A DNA stretch of 64,000 nucleotides from a bacterium D16-34 (GTDB lineage: Bacteria > Actinomycetota > Coriobacteriia > Coriobacteriales > Eggerthellaceae). A program made the translations under genes and the position numbers. Below are positions 17,430-27,251 of the stretch, one piece after another. The notes below the pieces were generated by a model. That model was not told the DNA's origin and made no database searches. It saw only the letters and a program-made list of their open reading frames with translations. How positions within the stretch are numbered: the first letter of the stretch is position 1; each line of letters opens with the position of its first letter. The stretch spans positions 124,001 to 188,000 of the forward strand of contig RAZB01000001.1 of the NCBI GenBank assembly GCA_003612515.1, given 5' to 3'.

Positions 17430-18758
17430 ATGGACGAGCAGAATCACTTCCCTTTCGTTCTAACCGATGAATTTCGCAAACTTTGGGAAGCCGCAAATCA
17501 AACGTATGTAGGATGGGAAGATCTCGACAAGTTCAACCTGCCTGTCGGCGCAAATAAAGAGCAAATCTGGAAAACACTCACCGCACTTCGACGACATGCT
17601 GGAGTGTGCTTACCATTTCGCCCCTACACACCACATTCCGATGGCGAAGTTGCATGGCTCACTCCCCCTCACGATATGGATCAAGCGCTTGTTTTACTTA
17701 AAACACAAGGCAGCTCTCGGACGGTGGAATACCAGACATTTGCAGCATTTCATGAGTCTCGCAAACTGAGCATCATGCTCAACGAGTTTATTACCGCTCT
17801 GGCTGTTGACGGTTACAAGATTGATCCGCATGAGGGCTTCGCTAAATACCTCACCCAACAAACTCCCCACACGCCAGAAGAAAGCGCCTTAAATACTCTT
17901 GTCCAGGCATTTTTCAGGACAATTTCTCTTTTGGATGAGCCAATAACTCCTGAGTATCTTGACAGTTTAAATGCACTCTTGATAGCTGACGAACCCAGCG
18001 AAGAGAGCCGTATCATGCTTCCGCTCATAGAAAGCGAGCGCGACAAATACGTAAACAAGGATTACTACACACCAGAAACCACTAAGCAAACCATCTGCAG
18101 TATCTTAAATGACCCCGCGCTTAATCCAGTTGTTGCAGAGCTGCAGGTCAAATATTTTCTCGTCGCGCAAAAGCCTTATAAGCAACTCAATGCTTCAACT
18201 GCGCTTTTGCTCAGACGTGTCTACTACGAAAAACGAAACATAGGACTACTTGCCAACTTGTCTACGCTCACGGCGCTCTCACAATGGCAGCACAAAGCTT
18301 ATAGCCTCGATATACCAAGTCACGAACACACGCTTAACCCGCATGATTGTGGTGAAGGTTTCGACGCAACTGAATTTACCTATTGCAACGTTTTAATTTA
18401 CGCAAACGAACTTCGCCGTCTTCAACGCAAAATTGCTGCAACGCAAGTAAGTATTACCACCGCGCGTGAGCAGGTTGAAGCTTCGCCGTTGCTCAATAAA
18501 CGTCAAAAAGATCTCATAAACAAGATGATCGAAAACCCGCTTTACAACATCACCATAGAGCAAGCAGCACAGATGTGCCATGTCTCATATTCAAGTGCTC
18601 GAACCGATTTATTAGGCTTAGTTAAGCAGGGGTTTTTCGTGCTCGACTGCCCCGATATGGCAAACCAAGCACAAGTTTTTCGCGTCGGACCAAGCACGAT
18701 CTCATTGCTGGGAATGTCTTATCCGCGCGTGTTAGAGCCCCAAGCCACCACCGATTAA
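17430..18758 (+). CDS. Fic-fold protein with degenerate active site and C-terminal winged helix
   Basis: The 442-aa product follows the layout of two-domain Fic proteins: an N-terminal region, a Fic core (about residues 160-340) and a C-terminal helix-turn-helix (about 365-435, TIEQAAQMCHVSYSSARTDL). Where active Fic enzymes carry HPFxxGNGR, this protein has K248-P-Y-K-Q-L-N-A-S256, so the catalytic His and the phosphate-binding glycines and Arg are gone. AMP transfer is therefore unlikely. It is divergent from the cytochrome-flavoprotein operon and may be a DNA-binding regulator, which is inference. The ATG has GGAGGG upstream. Family assignment rests on fold-level pattern, not close similarity. 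Confidence 0.65.
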   Translation: MDEQNHFPFVLTDEFRKLWEAANQTYVGWEDLDKFNLPVGANKEQIWKTLTALRRHAGVCLPFRPYTPHSDGEVAWLTPPHDMDQALVLLKTQGSSRTVEYQTFAAFHESRKLSIMLNEFITALAVDGYKIDPHEGFAKYLTQQTPHTPEESALNTLVQAFFRTISLLDEPITPEYLDSLNALLIADEPSEESRIMLPLIESERDKYVNKDYYTPETTKQTICSILNDPALNPVVAELQVKYFLVAQKPYKQLNASTALLLRRVYYEKRNIGLLANLSTLTALSQWQHKAYSLDIPSHEHTLNPHDCGEGFDATEFTYCNVLIYANELRRLQRKIAATQVSITTAREQVEASPLLNKRQKDLINKMIENPLYNITIEQAAQMCHVSYSSARTDLLGLVKQGFFVLDCPDMANQAQVFRVGPSTISLLGMSYPRVLEPQATTD

Positions 18759-19480
18759 GCCTCCACGCGCAACATCCTATACCCAACACCAACGTGAGTT
18801 TGTATATATATTGGATGCGCCGGATCAGGCTCAATTTTTTTGCGAAGCGTTGTCATAAATACGCGAAGTGAGGGCAAATCAGACGCAAGCGCCTGGCCCC
18901 AAACCTCTTTTAAGATATAGGTGTGCGTAAGTACCTTTCCCGTATTGTGCGCAAGCAAGCAAAGCAGCTTATATTCGATAGGCGTCAGATGGATCTCTTG
19001 CCCATCCACGCAAACGCATCCAGCGGCATAATCTATGGTCAAACCACCATTGCAATAACACGATGCCTCATCGCTGCAAGCAGATAATCCAGTTCCCTTT
19101 GACGCTGTTGACCTACGCAAAGCCACCCGAATGCGCGCCAGAAATTCGTCAACAGAGAAAGGCTTTGTCAGATAATCATCAGCACCCGCATCAAGGGCTC
19201 CCACCTTATCGGTATCTTCTTGTCGCGCCGACACGACAATGATGGGCACCTGTGACCACGATCGCACATTTTTGATTATCTCTATCCCATCCATATCGGG
19301 AAGGCCTAGATCCAACACGATCACATCGGGTGTTCGAGATACCACTTTAAGCAATGCTTGCGAGCCATTTTCTGCCACGTCGAATGCAAGATCGTGCAGT
19401 TTTAGCGCAGTGGTAACCAAATTGCGAATAGCCGCATCGTCTTCAACTACCAAAACATATCCCGTTGATGCATTAGTCAT
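18755..19480 (-). CDS. kdpE: Response regulator KdpE
   Basis: The 241-aa OmpR-family regulator has a receiver domain with acidic pair DD at residues 13-14, phospho-acceptor Asp in VIVLDLGLPDMDG, Thr/Ser and Lys switch residues (VSARQ, LTKPF), and a C-terminal winged helix with LTPIEYKLLCLLAHNTGKV. It should activate kdpFABC under K+ limitation. The start overlaps the kdpD stop by 8 bp, so translation is likely coupled. A linker of about 20 residues between the domains is Ser/Cys-rich and longer than in E. coli KdpE. Confidence 0.93.
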   Translation of the reverse strand: MTNASTGYVLVVEDDAAIRNLVTTALKLHDLAFDVAENGSQALLKVVSRTPDVIVLDLGLPDMDGIEIIKNVRSWSQVPIIVVSARQEDTDKVGALDAGADDYLTKPFSVDEFLARIRVALRRSTASKGTGLSACSDEASCYCNGGLTIDYAAGCVCVDGQEIHLTPIEYKLLCLLAHNTGKVLTHTYILKEVWGQALASDLPSLRVFMTTLRKKIEPDPAHPIYIQTHVGVGYRMLRVEA

Positions 19481-22226
19481 CTATCTGCTCCTCTGCATCA
19501 TTGAGCGCATCTTGCATTACTACTTGATCCACCATGACTGCAGGTAGGTCAAACCAAAAAGTACAGCCATGCGGCTTTACGTCCTGACTAACTAGTTGCG
19601 AGCCGTGCGCGCGAACGATCGACTGACACAGCGGAAGCCCAAGCCCCATACCGCGCTTCACATCTCCAATCGCATGGCTGGTAGCAGGCGATGTAGCACC
19701 AAGCCCCGGCCCATCATCGGTAACCGAAAAGCGCACGCGCGGCGCCCGCGTAGGGTCATCGACCAGGTTTGCTGAAATGACAATCGTGCTTCCCTCAGGG
19801 GTGTAGGCAACTGCGTTGTTTACCAAGTTAATAAGCACTTGCATCATCAAGCGCGCGTCCATCATGGCCATCAGCAAATCATCAGAGATATCAACGCGAA
19901 TGGTGTGCTTTGATGCATGCCTGCTCACATGCGAAAGCGCCTCAGCAATAATTTCGCTGGCAAGTTCAGGCTGCTGCTCAATGCGCACGCTCCCCTCATC
20001 TATGCGCGTCACCGAAAGCAGGTTTTCCACCATGGTCACCAACCACGTTGCATCTTCGTGCATATCGCTTAAAAGCTGGCGTTTTTGCTCTTCTGACAGC
20101 GCGCCATCATCGTGAAGCAACATGTCTGCATCGCCGGAAATAGAGGTTAATGGCGTGCGGAGATCGTGCGAAATTGTCCGCAGCAAAGTAGAGCGCAGCG
20201 ATTCCTTTTCAACACGCACTGCCATTTCGCGACGTTCTCGTACAAACGACAAGCGCTCAAGTGCTTGACCGCACTCATCAGCAAGCATCAACAGCAAGTT
20301 TCGCTCAAACGAACCCATCTCGGTATCGGCATCCATAACCACACCTATAACGCCGCCGAACCGCTCTTTGCCGCGCACCGGAATGTACCAGCACCGCGCA
20401 TGTGGCAGTGTATCAGTTGTACGCCCCGCCGGTTCATTGTTGGTGGCAACCCAAGCAGCAACAGCACGCTCATCTGGCGAAACGAGCACAGATGATCCGA
20501 CATCACTTGCGGTGCCCGCCACATCATAGACCTGCGGATCCCCCACACGCCCCGTATCATCTGCCTCATATACCACCACCGGGCAATTCGTCAGCTTGAT
20601 AACCTGACTTGCCATCACGCGAAAACAATCAGCCACATTAGCCGCATTTGTCAGCTCTCGATTGCTTCCCAAAAGCACCTCAGTGCGATATACCCGTCGT
20701 GCAATCTGTGCGTTTTGACGCTTCATGCGCAATGTCAAAAGCGAAGCCACTAAAATAGAGGCAAACATCATGGCGAAAATAAACGAATTGCTCAGCCCAT
20801 ATGCAGCGAACGAAAGCCGCGGCTGAATAAAGAAAAAGTTGTACGCCAACAAGCTTCCCAAAGACACGACAATCGTATAGAAAACGCCTTGAGCACGCGT
20901 AGCAAAAAGAAGAGCCACCAGCGTATAAAGCATGGGCATTATGTATCCTGATACGCCCACCTCAGATACGAAAAGTCCGCCTAAGGTAGAAAGTGCAACG
21001 GCAGCAAGGGCACGGCCAAAATCGGCCATCGTCGGCTTAAAGAGCGAAGAGGCTAACCGTGTGCTAAATTGCGCTGGAAAATCGCGCATGGGCACTACCG
21101 TGACTACCGTATTAGACACGCCACTTATCAAACGCTCGGATAAATTTCCGGCATCGCCAAAAACGCGCTGCAAAAAAGCACCAGGCAGACGGCGAAGACC
21201 CACAGCACTTCCCACCACCAGTTGTGTGGCGCCACAAATCTGTGCATATTGGATGAGCTGCTGAGCAATGTCGTCGCCTTGCAACATGACCACTTGCGCC
21301 CCAAGCTCTTCGGCCATATTGAGGTGTTCAGTCAAGCGATGTCGCTCTTTTGCATCTGGCCCATCTTCATCATCTGCATACTCAAAAGCCACCGCAATAA
21401 ATGAAGCATAGAGCGACTGCGCTAAATTGGCAGCGGCGCGTACGACCTTAAACGAGCCCTCATCTGCTGTGACATACACCAGCACGCATTCTCCTGCAGA
21501 TGCTGTTGGCGAAAGCGTATGGTCTTGACTTTGGTGTGCCATACGATCAGCCATGCGCCTAATTGATATTTCGCGCAAAGCAGAGAGATTTTGCTTAGTA
21601 AAAAAGTGATCGAGCGCAGTACCAGCACGCTCGGGAGCATAGATCTTGCCGGCACGTAAACGGTCGATCAGGTCATCGGGCTCAATATCAACAAGCTCAA
21701 CTTCGTCAGCCTGGTCAAATACAAAATCAGGAATGCGTTCATGGACGCGCACATGTGTGATGGCGGCAACTTTGTCATTGAGTCCTTCAAGATGCTGCAC
21801 GTTAACGGTCGTATAAACATTAATGCCTGCGCGCAAAAGCTCTTCGACATCTTGATAGCGCTTTTTATGCCTGCTCCCTGGCGCGTTTGTGTGTGCTAGC
21901 TCATCAACAAGCACCACCTGTGGGCGCCGCTTCAAAATGGCATCAACATCCAACTCGTGAAGCTCAAGGGAACGATGGCGAACAAGCTTGGTAGGAATCT
22001 GCTCAAGCCCCGTGGCAAGCGCCATGGTATCAGCGCGCGTGTGTGGCTCAAGATAGCCAACGACAACATCTACCCCGCGCTCGCGTGCTGCACGTGCCGC
22101 CTCAAGCATCCCGTAGGTCTTGCCCACGCCCGCCGCATATCCAAAAAAGACGCGTAAAATGCCTCGACGCGGTGCGCCATTCTCACCTGAACCTTCAGTT
22201 CCCGGCGACATGATGGGCTCGGTCAA
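19473..22226 (-). CDS. kdpD: Sensor histidine kinase KdpD
   Basis: The long KdpD has its N-terminal domain with Walker A GYAAGVGKTYG and VDELAHTNAPGS, a Usp-like domain (residues 245-375), four membrane helices (about 395-495), a GAF-like domain, the dimerisation box with ISHDLRTPLTS (His phosphorylation site) and a HATPase domain with N box (LVNNAVAYTPEG) and GLGLPLC. I choose the TTG at 22226, with GGAG 5 nt upstream; an ATG follows 15 bp later and the frame is open to 22256. It lies 68 bp after kdpC. It senses low K+ and phosphorylates KdpE. Confidence 0.94.
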   Translation of the reverse strand: MTEPIMSPGTEGSGENGAPRRGILRVFFGYAAGVGKTYGMLEAARAARERGVDVVVGYLEPHTRADTMALATGLEQIPTKLVRHRSLELHELDVDAILKRRPQVVLVDELAHTNAPGSRHKKRYQDVEELLRAGINVYTTVNVQHLEGLNDKVAAITHVRVHERIPDFVFDQADEVELVDIEPDDLIDRLRAGKIYAPERAGTALDHFFTKQNLSALREISIRRMADRMAHQSQDHTLSPTASAGECVLVYVTADEGSFKVVRAAANLAQSLYASFIAVAFEYADDEDGPDAKERHRLTEHLNMAEELGAQVVMLQGDDIAQQLIQYAQICGATQLVVGSAVGLRRLPGAFLQRVFGDAGNLSERLISGVSNTVVTVVPMRDFPAQFSTRLASSLFKPTMADFGRALAAVALSTLGGLFVSEVGVSGYIMPMLYTLVALLFATRAQGVFYTIVVSLGSLLAYNFFFIQPRLSFAAYGLSNSFIFAMMFASILVASLLTLRMKRQNAQIARRVYRTEVLLGSNRELTNAANVADCFRVMASQVIKLTNCPVVVYEADDTGRVGDPQVYDVAGTASDVGSSVLVSPDERAVAAWVATNNEPAGRTTDTLPHARCWYIPVRGKERFGGVIGVVMDADTEMGSFERNLLLMLADECGQALERLSFVRERREMAVRVEKESLRSTLLRTISHDLRTPLTSISGDADMLLHDDGALSEEQKRQLLSDMHEDATWLVTMVENLLSVTRIDEGSVRIEQQPELASEIIAEALSHVSRHASKHTIRVDISDDLLMAMMDARLMMQVLINLVNNAVAYTPEGSTIVISANLVDDPTRAPRVRFSVTDDGPGLGATSPATSHAIGDVKRGMGLGLPLCQSIVRAHGSQLVSQDVKPHGCTFWFDLPAVMVDQVVMQDALNDAEEQIDD

Positions 22227-22293
22227 GGCATCTCCGTTTCTCTTATGGGTTACCAAAAATTGGATTGCAAGAAATCCCTAAGGATTGCGGTCA

Positions 22294-22938
22294 TCATATC
22301 ACACCGTCCAGCATCAAATTGACCTTCACCACATTGACGCGTGGTGTTCCAAACAAACCGAAAACAGGACGTTGGGTGCACGTTGCCACAATGTCATTAA
22401 TCTCTTGTTCACTCAGACCTGTTGTGCGCGCCAAACGCGGAATTTGATAACGCGCAGCAGCCAAGGAAATCTCAGGATCATAGCCACTTCCCGAGCATGT
22501 CACCAAGTCACTCGGCACTGGTGCGTTTCCTTGTTCAGGATGCGCTGCTCGCACAGTATCCACGCGCGCGGCCACCACGTCGTCAAATTCTTGACTCGCA
22601 GGCGAAAGTGAATCAGGGCCAGACCAAAGCATCTCATTTCCTTGATCATCGACAATAGGCGCACCCTCAGTGTCAGTGAGCACGCAAGGGTTCATCGGGC
22701 GGCCCCACATATGGCGCTCATCAGAAAAGGGCTGACCTATGAGCGTTGAGTAGAGCTTTCCATCATTACCCTCAATCACGCTCCCGTTGGCTTGAGATGG
22801 CATCGCAATTTGAGCAACAAGCGTTGAAACACCCAGGTAAACCCCGCCAATTAAAAGCGTCATGATGGCGAACAAAACCACCGCGCGAACCCATACTTTT
22901 GCCTTGCGAGAAATGACTGCAACGTTTACTTCACGCAT
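22294..22938 (-). CDS. kdpC: K+-transporting ATPase subunit C
   Basis: The 214-aa KdpC has one N-terminal membrane helix (residues 16-38) and a periplasmic domain with the family blocks LIGQPFSDERHMWGRPMN, VAARVDTVRAAHPEQ and SGSGYDPEISLAAARYQIPRLARTTGLS. KdpC stabilises the KdpA-KdpB complex and aids ATP binding. It lies 23 bp after kdpB and belongs to the kdpFABCDE unit. Confidence 0.95.
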   Translation of the reverse strand: MREVNVAVISRKAKVWVRAVVLFAIMTLLIGGVYLGVSTLVAQIAMPSQANGSVIEGNDGKLYSTLIGQPFSDERHMWGRPMNPCVLTDTEGAPIVDDQGNEMLWSGPDSLSPASQEFDDVVAARVDTVRAAHPEQGNAPVPSDLVTCSGSGYDPEISLAAARYQIPRLARTTGLSEQEINDIVATCTQRPVFGLFGTPRVNVVKVNLMLDGVI

Positions 22939-22961
22939 TTAAACCAGACCCTTTCGCACGC

Positions 22962-25097
22962 CTAAAACAGACCCACTGCAGCAAGCAGCATGTCAAGAAG
23001 CTTGATACAAATAAAAGGCAACACCAAACCACCGACACCATACACCGCAAGGTTTAAAGACAGCAGCTTAGATGAGGCAACTTCGCGATATTTCACTCCG
23101 CGCAATGCAAGCGGAATCAGGGCAACGATAATAAATGCATTGTAGATAGCCGCTGCTAAAATTGCTGTTTGCGGATTGGTCAGATGCATAACGTTAAGCA
23201 ACTCAATCTCAGGAAAGAGCGGGACAAACAGCGCCGGAATGATAGCGAAATATTTCGCCATGTCGTTAGCGATAGAAAAGGTGGTTAGTGCGCCGCGCGT
23301 CATGAGCAGTTGCTTTCCGATGCGCACAACCTCTATAAGCTTGGTGGGGTCAGAATCAAGATCTACCATATTGCCGGCCTCTTTTGCAGCTTGTGTGCCA
23401 CTATTCATGGCAACTGCCACATCGGCCTGAGCAAGTGCAGGAGCGTCATTGGTGCCGTCACCAGTCATGGCGACCATATGGCCTTCGCGTTGATAACGCT
23501 CGATAGCCGCAAGTTTTGTAGCTGGCGTTGCCTCAGCGATAAAATCATCCACCCCAGCTTGTGCAGCTATAGCCGCTGCAGTCATGGGATTGTCGCCTGT
23601 CACCATAACCGTCTTGGTACCCATTCGACGAAGGTCTGCGAAGTTTTCCTTAATGCCTTGCTTTATGACGTCACGCAGATCAATCACGCCAATAATTTCG
23701 CCATCGCGTGCGACCAACAGCGGTGTTCCGCCTGCACGTGAGATGTCTTCAACTGCGCGTTTGCACGCGTCGGAATAGATACCGCCAGCTGCCTCCACAT
23801 ACGCACAAACAGCATCAGCCGCACCTTTGCGAATCTCATGTCCGTGATAGTTCACGCCACTCATACGCGTTGTCGCAGAAAAGGGAATAAACTCCATGGT
23901 GCCGTCATCTTGTGCGGTCTTATCCCCAATGTCATAGAGCTCTTGTGCAAGCGCTACAACACTACGACCTTCAGGCGTTTCATCAGTCAAACTTGAGAGC
24001 TGCGCGGCTTCAGCAACATCGCGTTTTGTTGCACCATCAACTGCAACAAAGTCTACAGCTTGGCGGTTGCCCAGTGTAATGGTGCCTGTTTTGTCTAGCA
24101 GCAAAACATCAACGTCTCCTGCTGCCTCAACCGCACGTCCACTCATAGCAAGCACATTAGCTTTGTTCAAACGGCTCATGCCCGCAATTCCAATCGCAGA
24201 AAGCAAAGCGCCGATGGTGGTAGGTGTCAAGCATACAAACAATGCCACAAGCGAAGTTAAGGTAATGGGATTTGAGCTCAGTCCCGCCTCGGTGCTGCTA
24301 AAAGAGCTAAATGCATACAGCGCCATCGCAACCGTCAAAAAAACCAGCGTAAGAGCAACAAGCAGCACCTCCAAAGCAGTCTCGTTGGGGGTCTTTTTGC
24401 GCGACGCGCTCTCAACCATAGCAATCATCTGATCGAGAAAGCTATTGCCCGCCTCAGCGCTCACTTCAACAACCAACCAGTCTGAAAGCAGTGTTGTGCC
24501 ACCCGTAACAGAGGAGCGGTCTCCGCCTGATTCGCGAATAACAGGTGCGGATTCTCCGGTAATAGCGCTCTCGTCAACCGAGGCTGCACCTTTTAACACT
24601 TCGCCATCAGCAGGGATTTGTTCGCCAGCGGATACAAAGAAAATATCCTTTTTCTTAAGCGAAGACGAATCCACCTCTTTGGCCTGCTCCATATAAAACT
24701 GCACCGGGTTGTCCTCATGCATGCCGCGCGCCATATCGGCTTGCGTAATCTTGTGCGCAACCACGTCGCGCTTTGCTGCACGAAGCGAATCGGCTTGCGC
24801 TTTCCCGCGACCTTGCGCCAAAGCTTCAGCGAAGTTGGCGAAAAGCACGCTTAACCAGAGCACTACGCATACACTTGCAACAAAGACTGGATTTGTGCCC
24901 GTTATGCCCGCAAGCGCACAGACAAACAAGATCGTGGTCATGATGGCCGAAAGATACACCATAAACATAACCGGATTAGCTGTTTGCGAACGCGGATTGA
25001 GCTTGATAAATGACTGGCGAATTGCATCCCATGTTGCACTGTGCGGTGCTGCTTCAGGAGCCGCAGGAGCAGAGATTGTTTGTTTCGACATCATCAT
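22962..25097 (-). CDS. kdpB: K+-transporting P-type ATPase subunit B
   Basis: This 711-aa P-type ATPase drives high-affinity K+ uptake. Visible motifs are the phosphorylation site [10 protein letters not shown], the A-domain TGES ([10 protein letters not shown]), the nucleotide-binding KGA(ADAV), and the hinge [42 protein letters not shown]. Seven helices are predicted. Three ATG codons lie together at the start; GGTGG upstream is the only ribosome-site candidate. It is 13 bp after kdpA. Confidence 0.96.
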   Translation of the reverse strand: MMMSKQTISAPAAPEAAPHSATWDAIRQSFIKLNPRSQTANPVMFMVYLSAIMTTILFVCALAGITGTNPVFVASVCVVLWLSVLFANFAEALAQGRGKAQADSLRAAKRDVVAHKITQADMARGMHEDNPVQFYMEQAKEVDSSSLKKKDIFFVSAGEQIPADGEVLKGAASVDESAITGESAPVIRESGGDRSSVTGGTTLLSDWLVVEVSAEAGNSFLDQMIAMVESASRKKTPNETALEVLLVALTLVFLTVAMALYAFSSFSSTEAGLSSNPITLTSLVALFVCLTPTTIGALLSAIGIAGMSRLNKANVLAMSGRAVEAAGDVDVLLLDKTGTITLGNRQAVDFVAVDGATKRDVAEAAQLSSLTDETPEGRSVVALAQELYDIGDKTAQDDGTMEFIPFSATTRMSGVNYHGHEIRKGAADAVCAYVEAAGGIYSDACKRAVEDISRAGGTPLLVARDGEIIGVIDLRDVIKQGIKENFADLRRMGTKTVMVTGDNPMTAAAIAAQAGVDDFIAEATPATKLAAIERYQREGHMVAMTGDGTNDAPALAQADVAVAMNSGTQAAKEAGNMVDLDSDPTKLIEVVRIGKQLLMTRGALTTFSIANDMAKYFAIIPALFVPLFPEIELLNVMHLTNPQTAILAAAIYNAFIIVALIPLALRGVKYREVASSKLLSLNLAVYGVGGLVLPFICIKLLDMLLAAVGLF

Positions 25098-25110
25098 GAC
25101 ACCACCAAAT

Positions 25111-26970
25111 CTAACCTAACATCTGCAGCTGACCAGCAACAGGACCAAGCGCTAGTGCCGGGAACAGCGCCAAGGCACCAACAACAATAATGATCAGGAG
25201 CAGCAATGCACCAAAAAGCACGCTATCGGTTGCCAGCGTGCCAGCACTTGTCGCCACGCGCGCACGCTTTGCAAGGCTTCCTGCTAATAAAAGAACGCAT
25301 ACGATGGGAATAAAGCGGCTGGCCAGCATAACAAACGCAAGCAGCGTGTTTAAAAACTCGGTGTTAACTTCAAAGCCAGAAAGCGCTGAGCCATTAGCCG
25401 CAGCCGTAGAGATGGCTGCATAGAGCACCTGCGTAAAACCGAGTGCGCCTTGCGCGTTAAGCTGCGTGGTCGTTTGAGGATCAAGTGCCATCAAAGCCGC
25501 GGCCACGAGCGCCAAAATAGGCGTTGTGATAGTTACCAAAGCAGCCATGCGCATTTCAGACGGTCCGATCTTTTTGCCCATATACTCAGGCGTGCGACCA
25601 ACCATAAGACCAGCCACAAAAACCGTCAGAATGGCGAAGCAAAGCATCGAGCATAAACCTGAGCCAACGCCGCCAAATACAACCTCGCCCATACCCATGA
25701 GCACAAGCGACACCAGCGTGGTGATTGGCGTCATGCCAACAAGCGATGCATTAGCAGAACCATTTGAGGTACCCGTTGCAAGCATCGTCCAAAACGCTGA
25801 GCTCTGAACACCAAAGCGCGTTTCTTTGCCTTCCATATTGCCGGCCGATTGATTTGTGCCGCCGATATATACGTTGCCATCTTGCGTGAGCGCCGGCGTT
25901 GCAGCCTGCTCAGAGATGCCAACAATTGCGAGTGCTGCTACAAACAAAACCAACATGACGCCCAAAATGACATAGCCTTGCTTGCGATTGCTCACATAAC
26001 GACCAAAGGCAAACACCAGCGCAATAGGAATAACGATTATAGATACGCTTTGCACGACATTCGAAAGCGGTGTGGGGTTTTCTAAGATGCTTGCACCATT
26101 TGCTCCCATATAGCCGCCACCATTGCTGCCAAGTTGTTTGGGTGCAACTTGACTTGCAACCGGGCCGAGCGGCAGGGCAAGCTGCGTGATTTCGTCACTT
26201 GTTGCGGCGCCGTCCTCAGAAGGCTCTTGTGTTGTTGCCGCGCTTTGGTCTTGGCTTTGGTCTGCTTCACTTTGGTCTTGAGCGCTTTGGTCATCTAACG
26301 ACAGCGGCTCAAGCAAACTTACCGACTGGTACTCATCAAAGGTCTGAGGAACGCCTTGGCTTACGTTGACAAGCGTTACTGCCAAACACAACGGCAATAT
26401 CACATAAAGCACCGCGCGCGTTACATCCGCCCAAAAGTTGCCCACGCGACCCTCATCGTCGTCATCGGTCATCATGCCGCGAAAGAGCGCATACACAACC
26501 GCAATGCCAACAGCAGGCGTTACAACGTTTTGAACCGCAAGCCCAACCGCCTGCGATAAGTAGCTCATGGTTTGTTCGCCCGAATATGCTTGCCAATTAG
26601 CATTAGCCACATAACTCGCAGCAGTATTGAGGGCAAGATCCCAACTCAGCGATGGCAAATGTTCAGGATTTCCTGGTAAAACGCCTTGCAGCATGAGGAT
26701 GGCGAACAACCCAATAAACGACACAACCGAAAATGCAATAACGCACAGCAAATAACGTTTCCACGGCATGAAACGTTGCGGGTTTGTTCCAAGCGCTTTA
26801 TAAATCACACGCTCGACCGGCTGCAATACCCGACCAATACCTGTTCGCTCACCTGCCATAACACGATTAAGATACCCGCTGAGCGCATAGCCACAAACAA
26901 GCGCTAACGCCAAAATAATCGCACAGGCAAACCAGGCTTGTACCATGGTATTTTGATCAAACTCTATCAT
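25111..26970 (-). CDS. kdpA: K+-transporting ATPase subunit A with loop insertion
   Basis: KdpA forms the K+ channel-like pore. The GGG selectivity regions are visible ([13 protein letters not shown] and the other pore loops), and ten helices are expected. At 619 aa it is about 60 residues longer than E. coli KdpA. The extra length is mostly one hydrophilic stretch just before LPLGPVASQ (about residues 220-270) full of Asp, Gln and Ser in repeats such as [17 protein letters not shown]. It lies in an outside loop and looks like a recently expanded short repeat. The ATG has AAGGTGG upstream. Confidence 0.95.
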   Translation of the reverse strand: MIEFDQNTMVQAWFACAIILALALVCGYALSGYLNRVMAGERTGIGRVLQPVERVIYKALGTNPQRFMPWKRYLLCVIAFSVVSFIGLFAILMLQGVLPGNPEHLPSLSWDLALNTAASYVANANWQAYSGEQTMSYLSQAVGLAVQNVVTPAVGIAVVYALFRGMMTDDDDEGRVGNFWADVTRAVLYVILPLCLAVTLVNVSQGVPQTFDEYQSVSLLEPLSLDDQSAQDQSEADQSQDQSAATTQEPSEDGAATSDEITQLALPLGPVASQVAPKQLGSNGGGYMGANGASILENPTPLSNVVQSVSIIVIPIALVFAFGRYVSNRKQGYVILGVMLVLFVAALAIVGISEQAATPALTQDGNVYIGGTNQSAGNMEGKETRFGVQSSAFWTMLATGTSNGSANASLVGMTPITTLVSLVLMGMGEVVFGGVGSGLCSMLCFAILTVFVAGLMVGRTPEYMGKKIGPSEMRMAALVTITTPILALVAAALMALDPQTTTQLNAQGALGFTQVLYAAISTAAANGSALSGFEVNTEFLNTLLAFVMLASRFIPIVCVLLLAGSLAKRARVATSAGTLATDSVLFGALLLLIIIVVGALALFPALALGPVAGQLQMLG

Positions 26971-27009
26971 CTTGCACCACCTTACTCGCGTATCCCTTGA
27001 CGCTTTTGC

Positions 27010-27102
27010 CTAGCGACCATCGCCGCCACGCAATAAAACGACAAGCAGATACACCGCACAAGCCAGTCCCGCCGTACCAACAAAACCCGTAAGAAATGAC
27101 AT
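27010..27102 (-). CDS. kdpF: KdpF small subunit
   Basis: A 30-residue frame, MSFLTGFVGTAGLACAVYLL followed by VVLLRGGDGR, ends 39 bp before the kdpA start. It is one hydrophobic helix with a short basic/Gly tail, as in KdpF, which binds the KdpA pore subunit and stabilises the complex. GGCAGG-like sequence precedes the ATG. Position, length, hydrophobicity and orientation all match; such genes are easily missed in annotation. Confidence 0.85.
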   Translation of the reverse strand: MSFLTGFVGTAGLACAVYLLVVLLRGGDGR

Positions 27103-27158
27103 GGTTGCCTGCCTTTCATCTGACAGGATCAGCATACGGCGACGCATATAAATGCCCC

Positions 27159-27199
27159 ATTAAGGTTTTAAGATGAGTATTAAGATTGTATAAAGATGA
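27159..27199 (-). promoter_or_regulatory. Candidate KdpE operator
   Basis: On the minus strand three direct repeats of the form ATCTTWATAC / ATCTTAAAAC are spaced about 11-12 bp apart, about 55 bp before the kdpF start. One helical-turn spacing of T-rich repeats is usual for OmpR-family regulators, and the first repeat resembles the TTTATA half of the E. coli KdpE site. Binding by KdpE is inference. Confidence 0.45.
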
Positions 27200-27251
27200 A
27201 ATCGAAACACCCAGTATTGCACTATAGGCACAGGCGAACACACATAAAACC

